Assembly (NCBI GenBank): GCA_003525905.1
Contig: DQIA01000053.1
Span: 1-8,298, forward strand
DNA: 8,298 nt
Direction: 5' to 3'
Source of the DNA: Clostridiales bacterium
GTDB lineage: Bacteria; Bacillota; Clostridia; Oscillospirales; Oscillospiraceae
A program made the translations under genes and the position numbers. Below, in pieces: positions 1-6,111 of the stretch (within the stretch, counting starts at the first letter, position 1; each line of letters begins with the position of its first letter). The notes beneath the pieces are model-generated. The model saw only the letters and a program-made list of their open reading frames with translations, did no database searches and had not been told where the DNA came from.

Positions 1-85
1 GACGCAATTGGTGCATACCATTTTATCGCCGCCTTGTACCAACTGCAGGTGCGTCTCCGGGAGCGGCATGCCGCTCCCCTACAAA
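1..85. repeat. possible dispersed palindromic repeat, partial at window edge
   Basis: This stretch has no convincing gene. It is rich in self-complementary pieces: GACGCA at 1-6 faces TGCGTC at 50-55, TTGGT at 8-12 faces ACCAA at 38-42, and a perfect 20-bp palindrome follows at 59-78. Read on the minus strand the right edge is TTTGTAGGGGAG running into the palindrome, a layout that resembles GC-rich palindromic intergenic repeats common in Oscillospiraceae-like genomes. That resemblance is from memory, not a search. The element would continue beyond the left edge. It could instead be the 3' end and terminator of a neighbouring gene. Confidence 0.35.
59..78. repeat. perfect 20-bp GC-rich palindrome
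   Basis: The arms GGGAGCGGCA and TGCCGCTCCC are exact reverse complements with no spacer. As RNA it would form a very stable hairpin once a small loop is allowed. No T-run follows on either strand (the plus side continues CTACAAACCCC), so it does not look like an intrinsic terminator by itself. It lies 20 bases outside the terminator of the SPFH gene. Confidence 0.75.
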
Positions 86-97
86 CCCCTCCCCCAA

Positions 98-145
98 CAA
101 AAAGTGATCCTGCCCGGAGCTTTCACTCCGGGCAGGACTTTTTCT
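98..145 (-). terminator. intrinsic terminator of the SPFH gene, possibly bidirectional
   Basis: A perfect 12-bp stem pairs TCCTGCCCGGAG (108-119) with CTCCGGGCAGGA (126-137) around the loop CTTTCA. On the minus strand the hairpin comes 14 bases after the TAA stop of the SPFH gene at 152 and is followed by TCAC and then five Ts. On the plus strand it is followed by AC and then five Ts, so it could also stop rightward transcription. The strong stem and position make it the likely end of the leftward transcript. Confidence 0.85.
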
Positions 146-151
146 GCTCTG

Positions 152-1099
152 TTATTCCGCAGGCTGTGCGGCAGTTGTTCCGTTATCGGTCCCGCCGTTC
201 AGCAGGGCCGACATATCGAACATCGGCAGCGTTGCGCCGTCGCCCGTCATAAATGTCGGCAGCTCGCCGTTCCAGTTTTCCGCGTAAGTATAGGCGATAA
301 GGGCCTCCGTCAGGGATTCAGCGATCTTGCGGTTCGCTTCGGCCTCGGCTTCGGCACGGGTCGTCAGCTCATAGGCATCAGCCTCCGCCTCGATGCGCTT
401 GATCTCCGCAGCGGCATTGGCCTCAAGAACGCGCTGCTGTGCCTCGGTCTCGGCGCGGAGCTTGTTCTGCTCGGCGACCTGCTTGGCCTCCACGGCATCC
501 GTAAAGGCGTCCGTGAAATCCATATTTTCAATGGAAGCGCCGACCAGCTCGATATTGTAGGCCGCCAGCTTTTGGGACAGGACCTCCTCGATCTGCGAGG
601 CCATCAGGCTGCGGCTGGAGACAAGGTCCTCGGCCGTATACTGGGCCGTGACGATCTTGACCGACTCCGTGATGCATGGGGCGATGACCGTATCGTAATA
701 GCCGATGCCGATGGTCTTATAGATCGTCATGGCATCCTGCTTGCTGATCTGATAGTTCACGGTGTAGGTCATGCTGACCTCCTGAATGTCGGAGGAGAAG
801 CAGGACATATCCTGCGTGCTCTTCTGCACGCGGTTGTCCATCTTGATGACCTCCTGCCACGGGAGCTTGAAGTGCATGCCGGCCTCGAGCGTGTAGTTCT
901 CCACGCTGCCGAACGTCGTCACAACGCCGGTGTGGCCTGCCGGAATGGAGACATAGCACGAAAACACGATGACGAGCACACCGACCAGCGCCAGCAGCTG
1001 CTTTTTGTTGACTCTCCAGCTCATGCCCTCGCCGCGGACAAAGCCCATGGCGATGAAAAGCACGATGGTAAGCACGATGCCGAACATAAAAATAATCAT
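152..1099 (-). CDS. SPFH/prohibitin-family membrane protein
   Basis: A 315-residue SPFH (stomatin/prohibitin/flotillin/HflK-C) protein. These proteins form large membrane-bound rings or scaffolds that organise membrane regions and often modulate membrane proteases; the client here is unknown. Two hydrophobic segments lie at about 2-20 and 34-52, followed by the SPFH domain from about 53 (PAGHTGVVTTFG, then EAGMHFKLPW at 72-81) to about 195. A charged, Ala/Glu-rich coiled coil spans about 200-262 (KQVAEQNKLRAETEAQQRV), and a prohibitin-like tail follows (WNGELPTFMTG near 276-286). The tail ends in a low-complexity Gly/Thr/Asn/Ala stretch. The start at 1099 is preceded by AAAGGAGAGTAACA, a well-spaced ribosome binding site; a second ATG four codons in lacks this. 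Two N-terminal hydrophobic segments instead of one is slightly unusual. It lies downstream of the ABC operon on the same strand, 112 bases away, with a possible promoter of its own. The family call is secure; the role is not. Confidence 0.92.
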   Translation of the reverse strand: MIIFMFGIVLTIVLFIAMGFVRGEGMSWRVNKKQLLALVGVLVIVFSCYVSIPAGHTGVVTTFGSVENYTLEAGMHFKLPWQEVIKMDNRVQKSTQDMSCFSSDIQEVSMTYTVNYQISKQDAMTIYKTIGIGYYDTVIAPCITESVKIVTAQYTAEDLVSSRSLMASQIEEVLSQKLAAYNIELVGASIENMDFTDAFTDAVEAKQVAEQNKLRAETEAQQRVLEANAAAEIKRIEAEADAYELTTRAEAEAEANRKIAESLTEALIAYTYAENWNGELPTFMTGDGATLPMFDMSALLNGGTDNGTTAAQPAE

Positions 1100-1156
1100 T
1101 GTTACTCTCCTTTTCTGTATCTGGGTGGGTTTTACGGATCCGCTGTGTATGGTCTT

Positions 1157-1185
1157 ATTTTATCAGGCCGGGCGCAGAAAATAAA
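1157..1185 (-). promoter_or_regulatory. possible promoter of the SPFH gene (extended -10)
   Basis: On the minus strand TGATAAAAT (1165 down to 1157) is an extended -10 element, TGN plus TAAAAT. The base run 17 upstream, TTTATT (1185 to 1180), is a poor -35, as is tolerated with extended -10 promoters. The start of transcription would be near 1150, giving a leader of about 50 bases. No intrinsic terminator is visible between the upstream HTH gene and this point, so readthrough from the ABC operon is also possible. Confidence 0.4.
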
Positions 1186-1211
1186 GGCTCAAATGTACAA
1201 ATTAACACCCG

Positions 1212-1733
1212 CTATTTTTCTCCCGCTGCGGAGATCTCCCGCGTATAGGCCGCACGGTCAATGCGGCCGTCGGCCATCATTTTTTCCGCCCAGAGCTGCA
1301 GGGCCTCCACGGTCCGGGAGATCTGCTCCAGCTCCCGCTGGATGCGCAGGAAATCCGCCAGCTCGTCCGGATCGATGCTGCCATCGGCCGAGATGTCGAT
1401 GAGGCAGCCGCGCTCACGGTCGAGCGTGTTGAGGGTCGCCAGCATCTCGAGCACGATGGCCGGAAGCTCCTTCGGCTTGATCTCCGGCACATATTCCTGC
1501 CCGATGGGGCAGACGCGGGCGCAGTAGGCATTGCAGAGCGACGGCTTCTTATACCGCTGCGCCATGCGCAGCACCTCGTCCGGCCGCGGCAGGGAGCGCT
1601 CGCTTTCGATGCGCTCGATGCGCTCCGCCGGGATGGTCTCCAGCAGCTCCGCCGCCCGCTCGCGGGAAAGGCCCAGCTCCTCGCGGGCCAGCTGATAGGG
1701 CGTCTTGTTCTGTCTGGTGGAGGCTCTACCCAT
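1212..1733 (-). CDS. XRE-like helix-turn-helix protein with CX3CX3C cluster
   Basis: A 173-residue protein. Residues about 12-62 look like a Cro/CI (XRE) type helix-turn-helix: TPYQLAREELGLSRERAAEL, then ERIERIESERSLPRPDEVLRMAQRY. Immediately after it comes a cysteine cluster, LCNAYCARVCPIGQ, with C67, C71 and C75 in CX3CX3C spacing, which could bind a metal or act as a redox switch. Residues about 95-155 are heptad-like and probably form a helical dimerisation region (LEMLATLNTLDRERG, then RIQRELEQISRTVEALQLW). Similar HTH proteins with a YCxxxCPIG-like motif are, from memory, common in Clostridia but poorly characterised. The ATG at 1733 overlaps the end of the permease gene by 8 bases (ATGGGTAG) and is preceded by GGAGGAAAGCGCC, so it is the last gene of the ABC operon and probably translationally coupled. 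It may regulate that operon; this is inference from position. It could instead be a non-regulatory adaptor. Confidence 0.82.
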   Translation of the reverse strand: MGRASTRQNKTPYQLAREELGLSRERAAELLETIPAERIERIESERSLPRPDEVLRMAQRYKKPSLCNAYCARVCPIGQEYVPEIKPKELPAIVLEMLATLNTLDRERGCLIDISADGSIDPDELADFLRIQRELEQISRTVEALQLWAEKMMADGRIDRAAYTREISAAGEK

Positions 1734-2634
1734 GGCGCTTTCCTCCGTGTCCCGGGCGGTTCAGCAGGACGTAAAGGCCGATGAGCGCGGCGATGCTCCC
1801 CAGCATAATGGCATACATCGCGCCGGTGCTTACGGCATGGCCGAAGAAATAGAGATTGCAGTCCACGCTGTCGCGGATGTCCGAAACGGCCTCCGCCGGG
1901 AAGCCGATGCGGCGCATCTCCGCAAACACGCCCCGCATCGCATGGCAGCGCAGCAGAGCAGTCCCGTAGGTCCCCGGCAGGAAGGCGATGATCTTCTGCA
2001 GCACGGGCGAGAAGCTCGAAACGGGCATATAGGCCCCGCAGACAAAGCCGTACCCCGCGCTCACGATCGTTCCGACCGCGTTGGCCTGCCCGTTCGTCGA
2101 AAGCGGGAAGATCATGCAAGACGACAGCGCCGTGCCGAACAGCACCAGGATCACCACGTCCAGCAGCACGAGCAGCACGTCCGCAGCGCTCAGATACCAG
2201 CCCGTCAGCGCCAGATAACCGAAGCAGGCGGCCGCGGCGATGCCGTTGATGAGCAGCGTGGTGCAGAACGTCGCCAGATAATAGCTCAGCGAGAGGACGG
2301 CAGGCCGGACCGGCGAAACGGTCAGGTCGTTCCGTGCACCGGAGACCTTGTCGAACACCATGGTGAGGTTCGAGCAGAAGGCCACCGTCACACAGCTGAC
2401 GGCCAGCAGCGACGAGATGAGCTGCCCGCCGACACAGCCATGCAGGAGCGAGTCCTCCACCTGTGCCCCGGCTGCCGCAAGGGCGGAGCGGAACGAATCC
2501 TCATACGTCCGGCTGAGGAAGGTGACATAGAGCACCAGCAGGATCATCGGCGTGATGAGTGAGGTGAAGAACATGCCCTTATCCTTGAAATACAGCTTGC
2601 TGTTGCGCCGGATCAGCGCACCGAGTCCGGTCAT
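1726..2634 (-). CDS. ABC-2 type transporter permease
   Basis: A 302-residue integral membrane protein of the ABC-2 exporter permease family (DrrB/NodJ-like). Six hydrophobic segments are visible at about 22-40, 68-88, 112-140, 150-176, 186-204 and 272-291, the usual count and length. The start SKLYFKDKGMFFTSLITPMI is the typical short amphipathic helix leading into the first segment. The region GAYMPVSSFSPVLQKIIAFL (about 200-219), followed by PGTYGTALLR, matches the conserved re-entrant segment before the last helix in this family. A pair of such subunits should form the membrane channel for the ATPase encoded just upstream (2631-3545). The two genes overlap in ATGA (ATG at 2634, TGA ending at 2631), with GGGAGGTG upstream as ribosome binding site. 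Substrates in the family include antibiotics, lipids and polysaccharides; nothing in the sequence fixes the substrate here. Confidence 0.9.
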   Translation of the reverse strand: MTGLGALIRRNSKLYFKDKGMFFTSLITPMILLVLYVTFLSRTYEDSFRSALAAAGAQVEDSLLHGCVGGQLISSLLAVSCVTVAFCSNLTMVFDKVSGARNDLTVSPVRPAVLSLSYYLATFCTTLLINGIAAAACFGYLALTGWYLSAADVLLVLLDVVILVLFGTALSSCMIFPLSTNGQANAVGTIVSAGYGFVCGAYMPVSSFSPVLQKIIAFLPGTYGTALLRCHAMRGVFAEMRRIGFPAEAVSDIRDSVDCNLYFFGHAVSTGAMYAIMLGSIAALIGLYVLLNRPGHGGKRHG

Positions 2635-3545
2635 TTCTCCGCACCTCCCGCCAGCTTTTTGCCCGTGACGGCGAGGAACACATCGTCCATCCGTCCCTTG
2701 GTCAGCTCAAAATCGCGGAACAGCGCCGGTTCCCGCCGGATGAGCTCCGCAGCGGCAGCCGGGTCCGGCACGGTGACGCGCCAGCCCTGCTCTGCGGGCG
2801 CATAGGGCAGGCCGAGCCGCCGCACGTCCGCCTCACCCACGCCGTAGAGGGTGAGCGTATCGTGCGCATAGGTGTTTTTCAGCTGCAGCGGCGTGCCCTC
2901 CGCCGCGATCCTGCCGTGGTCGAGCAGGACAACGTAGCCCGCGTCCGCAGCCTCCTCCATATAATGCGTGGTGAGGAAGACCGTCAGATTCTCCTCCTGC
3001 CGCAGGCCCGCCACGACCTGCCACAGCAGACTGCGCGTCTGCGGATCAAGGCCCGTCGTCGGCTCATCCAGAATAAGCAGGCGCGGCCGGTGCAGCAGGG
3101 CGCGGGCGATGTCGATGCGGCGGCGCTGGCCGCCCGAGAGCTTGCCGACGGGGCGGCGCAGCAGCTCGCCCAGCTCCAGCAGGTCCGTCAGCTCCGCAAG
3201 ACGGCGGGAAAATGCCGTGCCCCGGATGCCGTAAAGCGCCGCGCGGCTGCGCAGATTCTCCTGCACGGACAGCGCCTGATCCAGCACAGAGCTCTGGAAC
3301 ACCACGCCGAGGCTCCGGCGGAGCTGCTCCGGCGCTTCGTCCGGGTCTGCGCCGCAGACGCGCACGCTGCCGCCGTCGCGGGCCAGCTGGCCGCAGAGAA
3401 TGTGGATGGTCGTGGATTTTCCCGCGCCGTTCACACCGAGGAAAGCGAACAGCTCGCCCTCGCGCACGCGGAAGCTCAGATCGTCCACCGCCGTCACATC
3501 GCCGAAGCGCTTGACGAGGTGTCGGACCTCCAGAATATCGTTCAT
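2631..3545 (-). CDS. ABC transporter ATP-binding protein (DrrA-like exporter ATPase)
   Basis: A 304-residue ATPase with all the catalytic motifs: Walker A GVNGAGKST (37-45), Q-loop Gln84 (GVVFQSS), signature LSGGQ (136-140), Walker B LLILDEP (156-162) and H-loop His194 (LTTHYMEE). Beyond the nucleotide-binding domain, residues about 215-304 form the C-terminal extension typical of the drug-export/DrrA-like group (GTPLQLKNTY, then FELTKGRMDDVFLAVTGK). It should energise the ABC-2 permease encoded directly downstream, with which it overlaps by 4 bases. The start at 3545 is preceded by AAAAAGGAGAGAGT. Only 15 bases separate it from the upstream permease gene, so it belongs to the same transcript although its ATPase subtype differs from that of the first pair. 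Likely export of a hydrophobic compound, peptide or lipid; substrate unknown. Confidence 0.93.
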   Translation of the reverse strand: MNDILEVRHLVKRFGDVTAVDDLSFRVREGELFAFLGVNGAGKSTTIHILCGQLARDGGSVRVCGADPDEAPEQLRRSLGVVFQSSVLDQALSVQENLRSRAALYGIRGTAFSRRLAELTDLLELGELLRRPVGKLSGGQRRRIDIARALLHRPRLLILDEPTTGLDPQTRSLLWQVVAGLRQEENLTVFLTTHYMEEAADAGYVVLLDHGRIAAEGTPLQLKNTYAHDTLTLYGVGEADVRRLGLPYAPAEQGWRVTVPDPAAAAELIRREPALFRDFELTKGRMDDVFLAVTGKKLAGGAEK

Positions 3546-3560
3546 ACTCTCTCCTTTTTG

Positions 3561-5150
3561 TTACAGAGCCGCGAACACGGCCGCGCCGCGCCTGCGCAGC
3601 CAGACATACAGCACGGCAACAAGCGCCAGCGTCAGGCCGAGATAAATTCCAAGGCAGGCAGAAAGGCCCAGGGCGTCTGCCCCGAGGAAATAGGCCAGCG
3701 GCAGAAGGCCCGCATAGACGAAGCCGCCGAACAGGGCCAGCATGACGCTGCCGCCCTGCTTGATGGGCGTGATCTCATTCGTCCACGTCAGATTCGGCAG
3801 CTTCAGGCCTGCAAACAGGCCGAACAGCGCCAGCAGCAGAACATAGCCAAGCGGAACGGCCAGCAGCAGGAGCGTCTCTCCCACCGGGCGCGCGGCAGCC
3901 ACGGCTGCGCAGACCGCCGCGATCAGCGCGGGGACGGCCGTCAGCACAAGCTGCAGCTGCAGCTTGGCCCGCAGGACCTGCCATGGCCGGACCGGCAGTG
4001 ACTGCACGAGCCAGATCGTCCTGCCCTCGAGCGAAACGGACGGCGCAGCCATGAGATTCATGGATGCCAGCAGGCACACCAGCGCGCATAGGATGAGCGC
4101 GATTCCCTGCCCGCCGACCATAGGCTGCAGCACATCCAGAAGATCGCGCTTCCATAGCAGGGCCGTGCCGCCGAGCGGCAGCAGCAGGATGCCGAGGCCG
4201 CAGTTGAGCATATAGCTGGGATTGCCGCCGAAGTGCCGCAGCTCCCGCGCAAGCAGGGCCGTGCCCGCGCCGCGCTGCACGGCGGTCTTTTCGCGGTAGA
4301 CACGGCGCACCGTGCTGCCGCTTGCCGTGGCGATGCGCAGGAAGCTGCGCGACAGCAGCCAGAATAGCAGGACAAACAGAACGAGCACCACGGCGGTGAC
4401 CACCGCCATGGCAGGGCCGTCGCCGGCCCCGGCACGGCCGATCAGATAGAGCGGATAGGCCTTGCCGCGGATCTGCGCGCCGTAGTAGGCTGCGTTCGTC
4501 ACAAGCTCCGAGAGGAAGCTCTGCGCCTTGAAATACACGAAATAGTAAGCGCTGAGGAACAGCAGCGACGTCAGTACCACCGTGATGCTGCGGTGCTTCA
4601 GCTTCAGGCTGACCCTCGCCACGACCCAGCCCAGCGCGCATGAGAGCGTCAGCACGAAGATCGTGACGAGGGCAAACAGCAGCAGACCGCCTGCAAGGGC
4701 GGTGGGCGCGGCCGAGACCGTGACCCAATAGACGATCATGGCAGGCAGCAGCACAACGCCGGAATAGAGCAGGCCCATGAGATAGACGCTCAGCAGGCGG
4801 GACAACAGGATGGTGCGCACCGGGATCGGCATGGACAGCAGCAGGTCGTTATCCTTGGCAAGATAGAGGCTCGAATAGGTGTTGAATACGCTGCCGAATG
4901 CACCGAGCACGATGGCGACCATGGCCATGATCGTGAAATACAGCCATTCCATCCCGGCTGCAGCGAACGGCGCGCACAGGGAATGCGCCAGATAGGTGAA
5001 CATGCCGCCCAGCACGCCGACCATGAGCACGGCAAAAAAGGCAAAATAGCCCACCGTCGAGACGCGGGAGCGGGCCTTGCCCTGCTTGGCGTTATAGAAG
5101 TAGCTGCGGAAGATCTCCTGCAGCTGCTTTTTCAGGAGAGCGCTCAGCAT
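3561..5150 (-). CDS. large 12-segment ABC transporter permease with internal duplication
   Basis: A 529-residue, very hydrophobic protein that pairs with the EcsA-like ATPase just upstream. About twelve membrane segments are visible, near 33-55, 70-90, 112-145 (long), 151-180, 190-207, 246-267, 313-333, 347-370, 398-420, 426-448, 466-487 and 493-517. Two loops look like copies: DLLLSMPIPVRTILLSRLL (102-120) and IWLVQSLPVRPWQVLRAKL (379-397). This suggests two fused six-helix halves, so a single chain may form the whole channel. The start is placed at 5150 because GGAGGGCGAGAC precedes it and ATGCTGA overlaps the upstream stop by 7 bases; the reading frame stays open to 5324, but that part is antisense-like, Arg-rich and overlaps the ATPase. 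Family resemblance is to the putative ABC exporter permeases found beside EcsA/YtrB-like ATPases in Firmicutes. Substrate unknown. Confidence 0.85.
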   Translation of the reverse strand: MLSALLKKQLQEIFRSYFYNAKQGKARSRVSTVGYFAFFAVLMVGVLGGMFTYLAHSLCAPFAAAGMEWLYFTIMAMVAIVLGAFGSVFNTYSSLYLAKDNDLLLSMPIPVRTILLSRLLSVYLMGLLYSGVVLLPAMIVYWVTVSAAPTALAGGLLLFALVTIFVLTLSCALGWVVARVSLKLKHRSITVVLTSLLFLSAYYFVYFKAQSFLSELVTNAAYYGAQIRGKAYPLYLIGRAGAGDGPAMAVVTAVVLVLFVLLFWLLSRSFLRIATASGSTVRRVYREKTAVQRGAGTALLARELRHFGGNPSYMLNCGLGILLLPLGGTALLWKRDLLDVLQPMVGGQGIALILCALVCLLASMNLMAAPSVSLEGRTIWLVQSLPVRPWQVLRAKLQLQLVLTAVPALIAAVCAAVAAARPVGETLLLLAVPLGYVLLLALFGLFAGLKLPNLTWTNEITPIKQGGSVMLALFGGFVYAGLLPLAYFLGADALGLSACLGIYLGLTLALVAVLYVWLRRRGAAVFAAL

Positions 5151-5857
5151 GTCTCGCCCTCCAGCTCCAGGAAGACCTCCTCGAGGGAGTCGTCGCCCTT
5201 GACCTCGTCCATCGTGCCGGAGCGGATGAGCTTGCCCGCACGCAGGATGGCGACCTTGTCGCACAGCTTTTCCGCGACCTCGAGCACATGCGTCGAGAAG
5301 AAGATTGCGCCGCCGCGGTCGCACAGCTCCCGCATCATGCCCTTGAGCAGATGGGCGGCCTTCGGGTCGAGGCCGACGAACGGCTCGTCCATCACGACGA
5401 GCTGCGGGGCATGGAGCCAGGCCGAAATAATGGCCAGCTTCTGCTTCATGCCGTGGGAGTAGGCGGCGATGGGCTGGGCCAGATCGTTCGTCAGCTCAAA
5501 GCGCTCCGCAAGCTCGCGGATGCGCGCCTGCCGGTCCGCCGCGCTGACACCGAAAATGTTCGCAATAAAGTTCAGATACTGGATACCCGTCATATAGTCA
5601 TAGAGATCGGGATTGTCCGGGATGTAGGCAAGCTTCCGCTTGCAGGCCAGCGGGTCCGTGCGGATGGAGGTGCCGCCGATGCGGATCTCTCCGGCGTCGA
5701 AGCGCAGGATACCGGCGACGGACTTCAGCGTCGTCGTCTTCCCCGCGCCGTTGTGGCCGATGAAACCGTAAATTTCACCGGGCAGGATGTGCAGGCTCAG
5801 ATCGTCCACGGCCTTCTTTTCGCCGTAGGTCTTCGTCAGATGTTCAATTTGCAGCAT
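5144..5857 (-). CDS. ABC transporter ATP-binding protein (EcsA/YtrB-like)
   Basis: A 237-residue ATPase, first gene of the leftward operon. Walker A is GHNGAGKT (34-41), Walker B LVVMDEP (153-159) and the H-loop His190 (FFSTHVLE). Two motifs differ from the textbook form: the Q-loop reads LAYIPDNPDLY (76-86) with no Gln at the expected place, and the signature is YSHGMKQK (133-140) rather than LSGGQ. Both changes are, from memory, usual in the EcsA/YtrB-like group, so the protein is probably active. No C-terminal extension is present. The start at 5857 is preceded by AAGGAGATATGTTCC. The gene overlaps the large permease by 7 bases and the two should form one transporter. A consensus promoter lies about 40 bases upstream. 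Function beyond ATP-driven export or membrane homeostasis cannot be stated. Confidence 0.93.
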   Translation of the reverse strand: MLQIEHLTKTYGEKKAVDDLSLHILPGEIYGFIGHNGAGKTTTLKSVAGILRFDAGEIRIGGTSIRTDPLACKRKLAYIPDNPDLYDYMTGIQYLNFIANIFGVSAADRQARIRELAERFELTNDLAQPIAAYSHGMKQKLAIISAWLHAPQLVVMDEPFVGLDPKAAHLLKGMMRELCDRGGAIFFSTHVLEVAEKLCDKVAILRAGKLIRSGTMDEVKGDDSLEEVFLELEGETC

Positions 5858-5898
5858 GGAACATATCTCCTTCCTTTTTGGATAACCGGTACAGCCCC

Positions 5899-5928
5899 AT
5901 TATACGGTCTGGACGCTTTCCCTGTCAA
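5899..5928 (-). promoter_or_regulatory. consensus sigma-A promoter of the ABC operon
   Basis: On the minus strand TTGACA (5928 to 5923) and TATAAT (5904 to 5899) are both perfect hexamers separated by 18 bases. Transcription would begin near 5892, giving a leader of about 35 bases before the ATG at 5857. Such a strong promoter suggests that expression is held down by a repressor, and an inverted repeat does lie over the -35 box. Confidence 0.88.
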
Positions 5929-5933
5929 GCGTC
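5912..5933. promoter_or_regulatory. operator candidate: inverted repeat over the operon -35 box
   Basis: GACGCTT (5912-5918) and AAGCGTC (5927-5933) are exact 7-base reverse complements with an 8-base gap. The pair spans part of the spacer and covers the -35 hexamer (5923-5928) of the leftward promoter, where a bound dimeric regulator would block RNA polymerase. It lies upstream of the leftward start site, so it is not a leader hairpin of the operon. The symmetry is seen directly; the function is inferred. The regulator could be the operon's own HTH protein or a factor encoded elsewhere. Confidence 0.55.
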
Positions 5934-5963
5934 GATTCGCGCCGCGGCGGCATTTCCCGCAGA

Positions 5964-5981
5964 AAAAGGGGATTCCCTTTT
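5964..5981. promoter_or_regulatory. inverted repeat near the hydA promoter
   Basis: AAAAGGG (5964-5970) and CCCTTTT (5975-5981) are exact reverse complements around GATT. The repeat overlaps the proposed -35 of the rightward promoter and lies about 35 bases upstream of the leftward -35. It could be an operator for hydA, or simply a chance purine/pyrimidine symmetry. Confidence 0.35.
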
Positions 5982-6001
5982 CCCCGCCGCAGTGATAGAA
6001 T
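5973..6001 (+). promoter_or_regulatory. possible promoter of hydA (extended -10)
   Basis: TGATAGAAT (5993-6001) is an extended -10 (TGN plus TAGAAT). Seventeen bases upstream lies TTCCCT (5973-5978), a weak -35. Transcription would start near 6008 and give a leader of about 100 bases. Other A/T-rich hexamers (TAAAAT at 6001-6006, TAGAAT at 6013-6018) could serve instead but have no better -35 partner. Confidence 0.42.
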
Positions 6002-6035
6002 AAAATACAGAATAGAATCAACCGGCAAATACACA

Positions 6036-6110
6036 GGCTGCCCCGCATCATTCCTCAAGAGCATAGGGGATTCTGCGGGGTAGCCGAATCAACAAAAAGG
6101 AGTGGATTCG
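6036..6110 (+). promoter_or_regulatory. structured leader of hydA with RBS in a hairpin loop
   Basis: Two adjoining hairpins fit this leader. The first pairs GGCTGCCCCGCA (6036-6047) with TGCGGGGTAGCC (6074-6085): 12 bp with one G-U pair, topped after a 2x2 internal loop by a shorter stem (6050-6055 with 6066-6071). The second pairs CGAATC (6085-6090) with GATTCG (6105-6110), and its 14-base loop contains the ribosome binding site AAGGAG (6097-6102), directly before the ATG at 6112. The two hairpins share base 6085. A second copy of GAATCAAC lies at 6015-6022 and a second GATTC at 6069-6073, so alternative pairings exist. No known riboswitch class is recognised. This could be regulatory, or incidental structure in GC-rich DNA. 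Confidence 0.45.
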
Positions 6111-6111
6111 T

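Noticed and set aside
8..1402. Long rightward open frame (464 codons) opposite the SPFH gene
   Set aside because: It is a shadow: the minus-strand SPFH protein has clear domain motifs and a ribosome binding site, while this frame is low-complexity, crosses the terminator and the next gene, and has no recognisable domain.
1705..2562. Rightward open frame (285 codons) opposite the ABC-2 permease
   Set aside because: Composition is Arg/His/Gln-rich with no domain, and the opposite strand encodes an unmistakable six-segment permease.
2862..4001. Long rightward open frame (379 codons) opposite the second ATPase and the large permease
   Set aside because: It is Gln/Arg/Ala-rich antisense sequence spanning two well-supported genes and their junction; such frames are expected in GC-rich DNA.
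5151..5324. N-terminal extension of the large permease by 58 residues
   Set aside because: The extension is Arg/Gly-rich, overlaps the upstream ATPase almost fully and has no fitting ribosome binding site; the ATG at 5150 has one and gives a normal 7-base overlap.
5836..6051. Small leftward frame of 71 codons with a hydrophobic, Cys-containing start in the divergent region
   Set aside because: It runs through both promoters and into the ATPase gene, and no ribosome binding site precedes its start.
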